DNA of 44,223 nt, taken from the NCBI GenBank assembly GCA_947168935.1, contig CAMVNV010000014.1:1-44223 (forward strand). Reading direction: 5' to 3'. Shown piece by piece: positions 1 to 9,231 of this stretch (within the stretch, counting starts at the first letter, position 1; the number at the start of each line of letters is the position of its first letter). The DNA is from an uncultured Butyrivibrio sp. (lineage in GTDB: Bacteria > Bacillota > Clostridia > Lachnospirales > Lachnospiraceae). The notes under the pieces were generated by a model that was given only the letters and a program-made list of their open reading frames with translations, did no database searches and was not told the origin of the DNA. Made by a program: the position numbers and the translations under genes.

Positions 1-144
1 CATATAATAATGATCATCTTCCTGTCTGACCCTGATAGCAGGATGAACATTAAGATATCCCTGTTCTATAAGATGATACTCAAATCTTCCAAGATCATCC
101 GGCAATTTTTTTACTGTATACTTTCTTTCAATTTCCATTCCCAT
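1..144 (-). CDS. CYTH domain protein, 5' part (runs off left edge)
   Basis: Only the first 48 codons are in the window; the gene continues beyond base 1. The protein starts MGMEIERKY, carrying the ExExK signature (residues 4-8, EIERK) that opens the triphosphate tunnel of CYTH proteins. Further on is an IRVR segment (residues 37-40), where the family has its paired substrate-binding arginines. CYTH proteins hydrolyse inorganic triphosphate or ThTP, or make cAMP in class IV adenylate cyclases; in Firmicutes triphosphatase activity is the usual expectation. The start at 144 is chosen because GAAGGTG lies about 8 bases upstream; an in-frame ATG at 138 is less well placed. The reading frame is clear, but specificity cannot be judged from this fragment. 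Confidence 0.8.
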   Translation of the reverse strand, partial: MGMEIERKYTVKKLPDDLGRFEYHLIEQGYLNVHPAIRVRQEDDHYYM

Positions 145-225
145 AATAAGTTCACCTTCAAAATATTAAAGACTCCTACTCTCAAAAAACGCTCTCAAGA
201 TTTTTTCAGTCAAGTAGAAAACAAA

Positions 226-278
226 CAAAAAAATTCACAGACAGGATAAATTATATTGCTTTTTATCATGCCTGTGAA
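226..278 (-). terminator. Rho-independent terminator of malQ
   Basis: On the minus strand TTCACAG (272-278) pairs with CTGTGAA (234-240), and inside it GATAAA pairs with TTTATC (262-267 with 245-250). A run of seven T follows at 226-233. It lies about 80 bases after the malQ stop and ends that transcript. Confidence 0.75.
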
Positions 279-356
279 CCTTATATTAACTCATACCTTT
301 TCTTTTTTAATATATGCAAATTCAGCATATATCTTTTACCCTTAAACGATCTGTTA

Positions 357-1886
357 TCAGATTCTTCCATAAAGTTTTGTCATATCATACATACGCTTTG
401 CAAGTTCGCCAGTGCATGCCTTCTCATCCATTCTCCACTCCCAGTTGCCGCCAAGTGTAGATGGAACATTGATTCTTGCGCTGTCATCAAGGTTAAGATA
501 ATCCTGCATTGGAATGATACAGGTATCAGCTACTGATGCCATTGCGCTTCTGATAAAGATCCATGCAATATCTTTTCTTGTATGGATATCAAGATATTTC
601 TTGGCAAAGGCTCTGTCCTTGGAATTACATGTCTCAAACCAGCCCCTTGTTGTCTCATTATCATGAGTACCTGTATAAACGATACAGTTATGAGGATAGT
701 TATGAGGAAGGTAATCGCTTTCCTCTCTTGAGTCAAATGCAAACTGAAGTACCTTCATTCCAGGGAAACCGGTTCTCTGAACAAGCTTAAGTACTGATGG
801 TGTAAGGAATCCAAGATCCTCTGCAATAACACGTAAGCTGTCACCGAACTTATCCTTCATTGTCTTGAAAAGATCATATCCAGGTCCCTTCTCCCAATGT
901 CCGAACTCAGCTGTAGGATCACCGTAAGGAATTGAATAGTACTCATCAAAGCCTCTGAAGTGGTCGATTCTAACTACATCATACAGCTCGAAGCAGTGAC
1001 TGATTCTCTTCATCCACCACTCATAGCCTGTCTTCTTGTGGTAAGGCCAGTTGTAAAGAGGATTACCCCAAAGCTGTCCTGTTGCGCTGAAAGAATCCGG
1101 AGGACATCCTGCAACTCCAAGCGGAACATTGTCCTTATCAAACTGAAAGAGTTCAGGATTGGCCCAAGTATCAGCACTATCATAAGCAACGTAGATCGGG
1201 ATATCTCCTATTATCTCAACATCGCATTCATGAGCATATTCCTTAACATCTGCCCACTGAATAGCAAACTCAAACTGAAGGAAACGATAGAAATTTATCT
1301 CATCGTCATATTTATCCATGCACTTTTCTAAAGTAGCCTTATCTCTTAAGCGCTCATTATCAGGCCACTTGCTAAAGCTCTGACCATCATGAACATTTTT
1401 GAGAGCCATGAAAAGAGCATAATCATCAAGCCACCATGCATTCTTCTTAACAAATGCTGCAAACTGCTTTACATAAGAAGGATCTGCACTCTTTGAGCTC
1501 TTTGATGAAAGACCGCTGTTTCTAAATGCCTTCTCAAGGACCTTGAAGCGTGCCTTATATAACTTCTCATAATCAACTTTAGAAGCATCTTTACCAAAAT
1601 CAAACCCTTTGATGTCTTCTTTGGTCAGGAATCCTTTTTCTATAAGAGTATCTATATCAATAAAATATGGATTTCCTGCAAATGTAGAAAAAGACTGGTA
1701 TGGTGAATCTCCATAGCTTGTAGGACCAAGCGGAAGAATCTGCCAGTAGCTCTGACCGGCTTTGCTAAGAAAATCAATAAACTTTTTGGCTTCCTTTCCA
1801 AAGGTACCAATACCGTATGGTGAAGGAATACTTGAAACCGGAAGCAGCACTCCGCTTCTTCTTACTTTAACAGTCTCTTTAGACAT
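357..1886 (-). CDS. malQ: 4-alpha-glucanotransferase (amylomaltase, GH77)
   Basis: Cytoplasmic enzyme that transfers alpha-1,4-glucan segments between maltooligosaccharides, releasing glucose and lengthening acceptors for phosphorylase. At 509 residues it has the normal bacterial MalQ length. The opening SSIPSPYGIGTFG and ILPLGPTSYGDSPYQ blocks are typical of GH77. The catalytic residues are visible: nucleophile Asp308 in RIDHFRGF, acid/base Glu356 in AEDLG and the stabilising Asp409 in GTHDNETTRG. AAGGGGG lies upstream of the ATG. Its own promoter with a LacI-type palindrome lies just upstream, so maltose/glucose control is likely, although the PfkB-like gene precedes it on the same strand. 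Confidence 0.97.
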   Translation of the reverse strand: MSKETVKVRRSGVLLPVSSIPSPYGIGTFGKEAKKFIDFLSKAGQSYWQILPLGPTSYGDSPYQSFSTFAGNPYFIDIDTLIEKGFLTKEDIKGFDFGKDASKVDYEKLYKARFKVLEKAFRNSGLSSKSSKSADPSYVKQFAAFVKKNAWWLDDYALFMALKNVHDGQSFSKWPDNERLRDKATLEKCMDKYDDEINFYRFLQFEFAIQWADVKEYAHECDVEIIGDIPIYVAYDSADTWANPELFQFDKDNVPLGVAGCPPDSFSATGQLWGNPLYNWPYHKKTGYEWWMKRISHCFELYDVVRIDHFRGFDEYYSIPYGDPTAEFGHWEKGPGYDLFKTMKDKFGDSLRVIAEDLGFLTPSVLKLVQRTGFPGMKVLQFAFDSREESDYLPHNYPHNCIVYTGTHDNETTRGWFETCNSKDRAFAKKYLDIHTRKDIAWIFIRSAMASVADTCIIPMQDYLNLDDSARINVPSTLGGNWEWRMDEKACTGELAKRMYDMTKLYGRI

Positions 1887-1923
1887 TTTATGCCCCCTTG
1901 ATCAATAATTTACATTCTTCTTG

Positions 1924-1970
1924 GAAAACGTTTTCTAAAATAATATATCACCATACAAAAGCAATTGCAA
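1924..1970 (-). promoter_or_regulatory. malQ promoter with LacI/CcpA-type operator
   Basis: On the minus strand TTGCAA (1965-1970) is followed after 17 bases by TATATT (1942-1947). Immediately downstream, at the expected start of transcription, is the perfect 12-bp palindrome GAAAACGTTTTC (1924-1935). Its central CG and A/T arms are the hallmark of LacI-family sites, including CcpA cre and MalR operators. It sits about 40 bases before the malQ start codon, where a bound repressor would block initiation. The regulator itself is not in the window. Confidence 0.6.
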
Positions 1971-1989
1971 TTATCTTTTTATCCCCATA

Positions 1990-2940
1990 TCAGTTTTCGG
2001 GGATATCAATGCCATAAATATCAGTAATAGACTGCGTTTTCCATATAAGATCACGCCACTGCTCAACCTGTTCCGGAGTAAGGAAGCCTTCACAGGTTCT
2101 CATAAATCCTGTCTTATAGGATGCATATAAAAGTCCGTTCTTTATAGCATTAACACTGTCTTTAGTTTCAAGGTAGTAGTGAATAAAAGCAGAAATGAGT
2201 GCATTACCTGCACCAAGTGAATTGACAACTTCGTTTGTCTTGACTGAATTATAATGAAGCTTAATGTGACAATCCCTGTCATAAAGAATAAGGCCGGTCT
2301 TGCCCTGACCAAGAATGATTATCTCAGGATCAAAACGTCTTGCAAAATCATCGATAAATTCATATGGATCGCCTTCTACGTTATCATCACTTAAATAGAT
2401 AATGTCAGAGTTTTGCAAAAAGTCCAGATTATACTTCTCTTTTTCCTTAGAATAAGCGCGCATATTAAGCGCAATCTTCTTGCCGGCAGAAAGAGCATAA
2501 TGAACAAATGGTCTGCAGAAATTCGCATTAGAAACAAGAAGGCAATCAGCTTCTGCCATGATCGGTCTGACCATGGACATGTCATACTTAGCTTCCCTGA
2601 CATCTTTCAGGTCCTGGAAAATAAGCTGATGCTGATCATTATCAAAGAATACGATTTCAGAAGGAGTGGCTTTAATTACAGGAAGTATATAATCGGTATT
2701 AATATGGACTTTGAAATCAGGCGGATTAAATACTTCAACATTCTGATCCTGCCCAACAACAGACATAAAATAAACTGTATCGCCAAGTGTAGTAAGAGCA
2801 AAGGCTTCATTCATAGAATCTCCGCCACCTCCAACATGAACCGGCGCATCATGCAGCTGTTTTTCAACATCAAATGGAATTTTGTCCACCTTAATGACTG
2901 TTTCAAACTGAGTTATACCTGCTATGACAATTTTACTCAT
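1990..2940 (-). CDS. PfkB-family carbohydrate kinase-like protein (GAGN variant)
   Basis: A ribokinase-fold protein of 316 residues. The N-terminal PfkB signature is recognisable (GGGGDSMNEAFALTTLGD, residues 37-54). The second signature reads NSLGAGNALISAF (residues 240-252). Active PfkB kinases have GAGD here, and that Asp is the catalytic base; here it is Asn246. The protein may be inactive, a sensor, or use unusual chemistry; its substrate is unknown. The start at 2940 is chosen because AAAGGAG lies 5 bases upstream; an in-frame GTG at 2958 would place that ribosome binding site inside the gene. It follows the TetR gene by 60 bases on the same strand and precedes malQ. Confidence 0.85.
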   Translation of the reverse strand: MSKIVIAGITQFETVIKVDKIPFDVEKQLHDAPVHVGGGGDSMNEAFALTTLGDTVYFMSVVGQDQNVEVFNPPDFKVHINTDYILPVIKATPSEIVFFDNDQHQLIFQDLKDVREAKYDMSMVRPIMAEADCLLVSNANFCRPFVHYALSAGKKIALNMRAYSKEKEKYNLDFLQNSDIIYLSDDNVEGDPYEFIDDFARRFDPEIIILGQGKTGLILYDRDCHIKLHYNSVKTNEVVNSLGAGNALISAFIHYYLETKDSVNAIKNGLLYASYKTGFMRTCEGFLTPEQVEQWRDLIWKTQSITDIYGIDIPEN

Positions 2941-3000
2941 GGCCGCTCCTTTCACCACAGATGGTTTTCGGATAATAGTCTCACTATTAACTTTTCGGCA

Positions 3001-3600
3001 TTAAATGTATGTAAGTTTAGCCATAATCTCAAAATAATGAGATACCTGTTGAACATATATTCCGGCATCCATCATTTCTTTGAACATTAGTCTTCTCTGG
3101 ACATTGTTCCTTGTAAAATGAAGCATATCCTCTATAGCTTTAATATCTACATCCGGATTAATATGTACAAGATCTGCATTCCCTGTCGCAGCAGCATATA
3201 CATCACGACATTTCTTTCTGCCTTCTTCCGGATCAAACGTATCAGGATCCGTTTCTGTCTCTGCTGATTCCAAAAAGGCTATCATATATGGATACTGTTC
3301 CATTATGGATTCTTCAGAAGCAAGGATCTGGCGCCAGATAGTAAAATAATCTGTCTCTGTAGCAGATACATTACTTCTTATCTCAAGCTGCAGAAAACGA
3401 ATACTATAGTCATGAAGAAAGCGGTATAATTCCTGTTTTGTACCAAAATAGTGGAAAAGAAGTCCCTTGCTTATCCCAGCTTCCTTGACTATTACATCTG
3501 TACTTCCATTCTTATAACCATTTAAAGCAAATATCTTAAGTGCCCCATTTAGTATTCTGTCCTGTTTATCTTTTTTCAGGTCAAAAAACTTATCGTCCAT
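3001..3600 (-). CDS. TetR/AcrR-family transcriptional regulator
   Basis: A 199-residue regulator with the N-terminal TetR DNA-binding domain at residues about 9-60 (RILNGALKIFALNGY, then GISKGLLFHYFGTKQELY, the recognition helix region). The C-terminal ligand-binding half is not conserved enough to suggest an effector. It lies immediately upstream of the PfkB-like gene and divergent from the small acidic membrane protein gene at 3761. The shared intergenic stretch holds an imperfect dyad, CAAAT (3645-3649) with ATTTG (3656-3660), that could be its operator; this is weak. The likely targets are its two neighbours. Confidence 0.9.
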   Translation of the reverse strand: MDDKFFDLKKDKQDRILNGALKIFALNGYKNGSTDVIVKEAGISKGLLFHYFGTKQELYRFLHDYSIRFLQLEIRSNVSATETDYFTIWRQILASEESIMEQYPYMIAFLESAETETDPDTFDPEEGRKKCRDVYAAATGNADLVHINPDVDIKAIEDMLHFTRNNVQRRLMFKEMMDAGIYVQQVSHYFEIMAKLTYI

Positions 3601-3760
3601 GCCTTCTCTCTCCCAAAAATATTAATTATATAACCATTATGCCACAAATCTGTTAATTTGGTAGGATATTTCCTCTTTTCGATTCGCCCAAAATGTATTA
3701 AAATAAAATCACGTGTAGAAATTAGTTAATGTGCCGGATGGCACAGGAAGGTGGCTTACA

Positions 3761-4048
3761 ATGTCTAAATCACACGGTTTCGGTAAGTTTGTTATGTTTT
3801 GTGCTGCGACAGCTGCAGCCGCTGCAGGTATTTACTATTACCTCAACAAGAAGAACAGTGAATTCGATGATGATCTCGAAGATGATGATTTTGATGATTT
3901 CGATGATTTTGATGATGCCGATATTGATGACAGCTCATCAGATGAACGCGGATATGTCAACCTTGATCGTGCTTCCAATGAAGAAGACAAAGAAGATGAA
4001 AAGGCTGGCGAGTCAGGAACAGAAGAATTCTTCGATGATGAGAAATAA
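3761..4048 (+). CDS. Small membrane-anchored acidic protein
   Basis: A 95-residue protein of unknown function. After a short basic start (MSKSHGFGK) comes one hydrophobic helix, residues about 9-30, rich in Ala and ending IYYYLNK. The rest is strongly acidic, with a DDxDDF-like run (about residues 37-56) and many Glu/Asp to the end at FFDDEK. The start at 3761 is fixed by GGAAGGTGG about 7 bases upstream. The layout suggests a membrane anchor with an unstructured acidic tail that could bind cations or basic proteins; that is inference. It is monocistronic, with its own terminator, and divergent from the TetR gene. Confidence 0.75.
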   Translation: MSKSHGFGKFVMFCAATAAAAAGIYYYLNKKNSEFDDDLEDDDFDDFDDFDDADIDDSSSDERGYVNLDRASNEEDKEDEKAGESGTEEFFDDEK

Positions 4049-4119
4049 TACTCCTACCTGCATGGAACTAAATTTCTAAATATAGGGATTTGGTTCACAA
4101 CTTAAACACAGAGACCAAG

Positions 4120-4148
4120 AAAGGCATCCGCTTAGCGGATGCCTTTTA
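4120..4148 (+). terminator. Rho-independent terminator
   Basis: AAGGCATCCGC (4121-4131) and GCGGATGCCTT (4135-4145) form a perfect 11-bp stem with a TTA loop, followed by TTTAT. It ends the small acidic protein gene and may also stop transcription from the convergent DUF2225 gene. Confidence 0.85.
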
Positions 4149-4193
4149 TATTATTTGTATTTATTTGAAACTTATACTATTCAAAAATATCTT

Positions 4194-5060
4194 TTAACCC
4201 TTCATCTTATCTTCGATCATATCCTTAAGGTCACGGCACTTCTCTTTGGTATGATTACTTGCAGATCTGGATACAAGTATTTCTCCAATAAGCTTAAGAG
4301 ACTGCTGATATTCCTCGTTCTCCATATAAAGAGCCGCAAGAAGATAATCCAAAGTGATGGTATTCATTCCTGCAATAGGGAATGATTCACTTTGCTTTGC
4401 AGTTACAAATCCATCCAGAGCATTCTTTAAAAGCTCTTTCTCTTCTCCCTTCATTTCTTTTTTGCGTTCATCATCATAATGAGGAAGGGACATGGTAACA
4501 GGATCACGAAGCATCTGCCTTATAAGCCATGCATATCTAAGACACAGATATGCCTTTTCTGATGCTTTGGCATCCTTAACAATGGCATTTGCAAGTGCCA
4601 GTTGATAGCGCTCAAGAGCATCATCATATGTATATATCTCATACTTGTTCTTAATAGGCTTAAAGTTCATGCAGATCTTTTCACGAACCGCATCCTTCTG
4701 TCTCTTGGTAATAGATTCAAAATATCTGGCAAGAGCCGCATATCCGCAGGACGGACATGCAACAATATCATACTTGATCTCATCCATAAGGTCATAGATA
4801 GGATGGAGATCAATTTCCTGCTCCTTAACATGAACCTTGCCGGTTCTGACTGTAAGCGAAGTAAAGCTTGTCTCGCAAACAGGGCATACGTACTTCTTTT
4901 CAAAAACAAGAGTCTTTTCTTCAGGAAGTTCCTGGGCAACAGATACCGTCGTGGGCTTCTCCTTTGGTTCTTCCTCGACCTTAGCCTCTTCTTTATCGAA
5001 GATTTTCTCACTCTTAAGGTTACCTAGTCCAAATTTCTCAAGTCCTGAAAGTAATGACAT
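4194..5060 (-). CDS. DUF2225 family protein
   Basis: A 288-residue cytoplasmic protein. A variable, charged N-terminus (residues 1-55) leads into CPVCETSF (about 59-66), and later ACPSCGYAA (about 102-110). The two CPxC pairs look like a split zinc ribbon, the mark of DUF2225 proteins. The remainder is helical with TPR-like spacing (LERYQLALANA; LAALYMENEEYQQSLKLIGE). Function is unknown; the family is common in clostridia and spirochaetes. AAAGGAG lies upstream of the ATG. No partner gene is evident: upstream on its strand is guaB, separated by a terminator and a repeat. Confidence 0.88.
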   Translation of the reverse strand: MSLLSGLEKFGLGNLKSEKIFDKEEAKVEEEPKEKPTTVSVAQELPEEKTLVFEKKYVCPVCETSFTSLTVRTGKVHVKEQEIDLHPIYDLMDEIKYDIVACPSCGYAALARYFESITKRQKDAVREKICMNFKPIKNKYEIYTYDDALERYQLALANAIVKDAKASEKAYLCLRYAWLIRQMLRDPVTMSLPHYDDERKKEMKGEEKELLKNALDGFVTAKQSESFPIAGMNTITLDYLLAALYMENEEYQQSLKLIGEILVSRSASNHTKEKCRDLKDMIEDKMKG

Positions 5061-5100
5061 AGTCGTACACTCCTTTAACTGAGTTTGAATGAACTCTTGA

Positions 5101-5129
5101 ACGAAACGAAATGATCAAAACCGTTTCGT
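5101..5129. repeat. Inverted repeat upstream of the DUF2225 gene
   Basis: ACGAAACG (5101-5108) and CGTTTCGT (5122-5129) form a perfect 8-bp inverted repeat about 40 bases before the DUF2225 start codon, in its likely promoter or 5' leader. It could be an operator or a leader hairpin. Apart from this, the 147-bp repeat at 5257 and the guaB terminator, nothing was recognised in the gap 5061-5531. Confidence 0.45.
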
Positions 5130-5256
5130 GTTTACCCGCTCCTTATCTACTAGTATATTTCGCCATACATGTCCATTATCTTAACACCTATGCATAGCTT
5201 AATTAATGATAACACGTTTGAAAAAATATGAAAATAGTTGTCGATATTAAAAACAT

Positions 5257-5403
5257 ATACATTCTTGAACATAAAGTTCAAGAATGCAGCAATAGAGCCA
5301 TTTGAGTTCGACTTCGTCGAAGGCTCTATTGCCAACCGATTCATCGAATTACGAAACACGCAGTAAATGCGCGTTTCTGTAATTTACATTCAAGAAGTCA
5401 TAC
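5257..5403 (+). repeat. 147-bp palindromic intergenic repeat, copy A
   Basis: First of three copies in the window. It has three hairpins: a perfect 10-bp stem ATTCTTGAAC/GTTCAAGAAT (5261-5285); a compound stem CAATAGAGCC/GGCTCTATTG (5290-5331) with an inner TTCGAC/GTCGAA; and an imperfect stem of about 16 bp (5347-5384). The right end carries TTCAAGAAGTCATAC (5389-5403), and the left end ATAC plus ATTCTTGAA gives a partial terminal inverted repeat. It differs from copy B at only 4 of 147 positions. It encodes no convincing protein. Confidence 0.9.
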
Positions 5404-5462
5404 TAAAACTAAGAATTCCCCTCAATCTAAAGACATATTGAGCATAAAAAAATAATTACACA

Positions 5463-5500
5463 AAACAAAAAAGATGCCACAGCTTGTCTGCCATGGCATC
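5463..5500 (-). terminator. Rho-independent terminator of guaB
   Basis: On the minus strand GATGCCA (5494-5500) pairs with TGGCATC (5473-5479), followed by TTTTTTGTTTTG. It lies about 30 bases after the guaB stop codon. Confidence 0.8.
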
Positions 5501-5531
5501 ATAAAGTCTATTATTCTAATTAAACGTCAGA

Positions 5532-6998
<1,467 letters not shown>

Positions 6999-7085
6999 CT
7001 AATTCTTATATATAAACTTAATTGTTACCAAACTAAGAAATATGCAGGTGCTATATAAAATCTGCGCCTGCATTAATAGAAATGA

Positions 7086-7604
7086 TCAGTCTTTAAATGT
7101 CTTACGTGGTGCTACCTGATATACAGCAGCAACAAGCTTTTCATCGGGATTCATGATGAGCTTCTGACGTCCATCATAATAGAAAGCATATCTTGTATCA
7201 GGCTGGTGAACCTCACCGTCTGAGAAATCGAGAACCTGATAGTTCTTGTTCTTATATTCGTCAAGGTGATAAGAGTTGATGGGTCCAAAAGCCTCCATAC
7301 GCTCTGTCTCGAACTTACCTACGCGCTTACGGCTGTTCTTGTTAAGGATCTTATCAACAGTAACTTCTCTGTCACAATACTGGTACTCATATTCGATATT
7401 AGCATTAAGATTGCAAAGATAAGCCATAAATCCAAAGAATACAGTAAAAGCAAGTGTTACGATAGTTCCAAGGATCTGCATTCCAAGGAACATAAATCCA
7501 AATGCGCTGATTACAGCAAGGAAAATGCATAAAAACTTCAGGAATACAAAAAGAGGTTTTGTCTTTCTCTTCACCATACATTCAACATAATCAAGTTCGT
7601 TCAT
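7086..7604 (-). CDS. Membrane protein with two N-terminal TM helices (possibly DUF6106)
   Basis: A 172-residue protein. A short N-terminus (MNELDYVECMVKRKTK) precedes two hydrophobic segments at about residues 18-62, split by a Gly-Met turn. The cytoplasmic or extracytoplasmic remainder is a soluble domain with mixed strands (DREVTVDKILNKNSRKRVGKF, then FYYDGRQKLIMNPDEKLV) resembling a membrane-associated PH-like fold. I recall a similar layout in the Lachnospiraceae family DUF6106, but without a search this is tentative. GGAG lies upstream of the ATG. It sits just upstream of guaB on the same strand and directly downstream of repeat copy B. No function is proposed. Confidence 0.8.
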   Translation of the reverse strand: MNELDYVECMVKRKTKPLFVFLKFLCIFLAVISAFGFMFLGMQILGTIVTLAFTVFFGFMAYLCNLNANIEYEYQYCDREVTVDKILNKNSRKRVGKFETERMEAFGPINSYHLDEYKNKNYQVLDFSDGEVHQPDTRYAFYYDGRQKLIMNPDEKLVAAVYQVAPRKTFKD

Positions 7605-7632
7605 AGTAACATCTCCGTTCCAATATAATATA

Positions 7633-7779
7633 GTATGACTTCTTGAATATAAATATCAGAAACGCGCATTTACTGCGTGTTTCGTAATTCGATGAATCGG
7701 TTGGCAATAGAGCCTTCGACGAAGTCGAACTCAATTGGCTCTATTGCTGCATTCTTGAACTTTATGTTCAAGAATGTAT
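7633..7779 (-). repeat. 147-bp palindromic intergenic repeat, copy B
   Basis: The inverted counterpart of copy A, differing at 4 positions by hand alignment: one in the linker of the second hairpin and three near the right end. It lies 28 bases before the start codon of the membrane protein gene at 7604, in its promoter or leader region. With copy A it brackets guaB and that gene in inverted orientation. All three hairpins are kept. Confidence 0.9.
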
Positions 7780-8161
7780 AGGCTTTGAAATTGGCGTCTC
7801 AAAAGGCACCATTTCTAGTTTTGAAGGTTTTTATCTTTCAAAACATTTTACCATCTGTTCAAAAAATATTTGACAGTAATAATATATTACTTTAACGAAA
7901 CTTGCAAGCATTTTCAACAAGGTAAATTCTCTCATTGATAAATTTTGTATAAAAATAGTAATTATCGGGATTTTATTTCAAATTTTTCATACAATCTTCA
8001 AACATACAATCTCGAAATGTCATTCAGTTGATCATATGAATATATTTACGTTCAAGATTTCATACTTTTTTAATTGACCAACAGCGTGAATTTATTTATT
8101 ATGACCTAAGGGCATTTTTACGCCCCGGCTAAATTCAAAAGATACAGAAGGTTATAGATTT
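7780..8161. other. AT-rich intergenic region with a possible promoter/operator
   Basis: No gene is seen in this stretch. A perfect -35-like TTGACA (plus strand, 7870-7875) is followed at once by the 15-bp palindrome GTAATA-ATA-TATTAC (7876-7890), which would fill the promoter spacer; the matching -10 (TAACGA, 7893-7898) is poor. If real, it would drive the gene at 8162 with a leader of about 260 bases. Nothing else was recognised. Confidence 0.35.
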
Positions 8162-9079
8162 ATGGCAGTTTGGGATGATATTAAAAAACAGCATAAGAAA
8201 GTAAGGAAAAAAGGCTTTAAAGCAATGCTCTCCTACTTTTGGGATTACTACAAGATTCATACAATAGTAATACTGTTTGTGGGCATTTTTGCTTTTTATC
8301 TGATAAAAGATATGGCTTCTAATCTCCCCTATGGATTTTATGCAATAATGATAAATTCAACTCTTCATCCGGATAGTGATGTTATTGGAGAAGATTTTGC
8401 ACAGTATGCCGGAATAGATACCCAAAGCTATGATGTACTGGTGGATACCAACCTAACTCTTAGTACTGGTGAATATAATACCTACGACGTATCAACGCAG
8501 GAAAGGATCATGGCTATCACAGCGGCAGGCGATCTTGATGTTATGGTCACTGATCAGTCAGTATTTGAGCAGTATGCAAGAAATGACTACATGACAGATC
8601 TTAGCACCCTTATGTCACAAGAAGAGCTTGCTAAATATGAAGGTTATATCTATTACGTTGATAAAGCAATAATAGACGCTATTCAGAATGGCACTTATGA
8701 AAGCTCTTCAGATGCCTCTACTCAAGAAAGCACAACCGAAACTACAGATGACGCAGCAGCTGATGCTACCGTTTCTGATCAGGAGATAAGCTACATGCTT
8801 GGAATATCATCTCCAAGCTCAATAGTAACTTCAGACAATTTCGTACTTCCTGATCCAACTACTATGGAAGATCCGATTCCTGTTGGAATCATCCTCACAG
8901 ATTCAGCTTTTATGCAGAGCACACAGACCTTTGCCGGAACTGTTCCTGTATTTGGAATCATAGGTAATTCAAGTCATACAGAAGAAGCACTCAAGTTCCT
9001 TGAGTATTTGTACAACTACGTACCAGCAGAAACTGATGAAATGAACGAATCACCAAGCGGATCTACTGTAAATAATTAA
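8162..9079 (+). CDS. Membrane-anchored extracytoplasmic protein of unknown function
   Basis: A 305-residue protein. A basic N-terminus (residues 1-35, many Lys) is followed by one transmembrane helix at about 36-52 (TIVILFVGIFAFYLIKD), so the remaining 250 residues should lie outside the membrane. That part has a solute-binding-protein flavour (LDVMVTDQSVFEQYARNDY, then DLSTLMSQEELAKY) with a Ser/Thr/Asp-rich linker at about 180-205. There is no lipobox, and no family is recognised with confidence. The start at 8162 is preceded by GAAGG, slightly far away. It is transcribed alone and ends at a terminator shared with the convergent lysC operon. Confidence 0.75.
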   Translation: MAVWDDIKKQHKKVRKKGFKAMLSYFWDYYKIHTIVILFVGIFAFYLIKDMASNLPYGFYAIMINSTLHPDSDVIGEDFAQYAGIDTQSYDVLVDTNLTLSTGEYNTYDVSTQERIMAITAAGDLDVMVTDQSVFEQYARNDYMTDLSTLMSQEELAKYEGYIYYVDKAIIDAIQNGTYESSSDASTQESTTETTDDAAADATVSDQEISYMLGISSPSSIVTSDNFVLPDPTTMEDPIPVGIILTDSAFMQSTQTFAGTVPVFGIIGNSSHTEEALKFLEYLYNYVPAETDEMNESPSGSTVNN

Positions 9080-9130
9080 GATAATACTTTCCAGTATATA
9101 GAAAGTTGTTACTAATAGTTTATAGCTTCA

Positions 9131-9162
9131 AAAATGGCACCTCTTACGAGGTGCCATTTTTT
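9131..9162. terminator. Bidirectional rho-independent terminator
   Basis: AAAATGGCACCTC (9131-9143) and GAGGTGCCATTTT (9148-9160) form a perfect 13-bp stem with a TTAC loop. The A/T ends serve both directions, between the gene ending at 9079 and the convergent lysC ending at 9232. Confidence 0.88.
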
Positions 9163-9231
9163 GGAATAAGCATATAAGAAACAACCTATCAAATTGTTCT
9201 TAACAAAATAAAGAGGGGTTCAAGATGTAAT

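Noticed and set aside
10..249. 79-residue open frame on the plus strand at the left edge
   Set aside because: It is antisense to the CYTH gene start and runs into the malQ terminator.
311..333. Plus-strand hairpin ATATATGC/GCATATAT after malQ
   Set aside because: AT-rich, short, and no plus-strand gene upstream needs a terminator; the stronger minus-strand terminator at 226-278 explains the region.
2413..3090. 225-residue open frame on the plus strand
   Set aside because: It lies wholly antisense to the PfkB-like gene, has low-complexity composition and no ribosome binding site; it is a shadow of codon usage on the other strand.
5150..5359. 69-residue open frame on the minus strand
   Set aside because: It runs through repeat copy A; it depends on the palindromic sequence and has no ribosome binding site.
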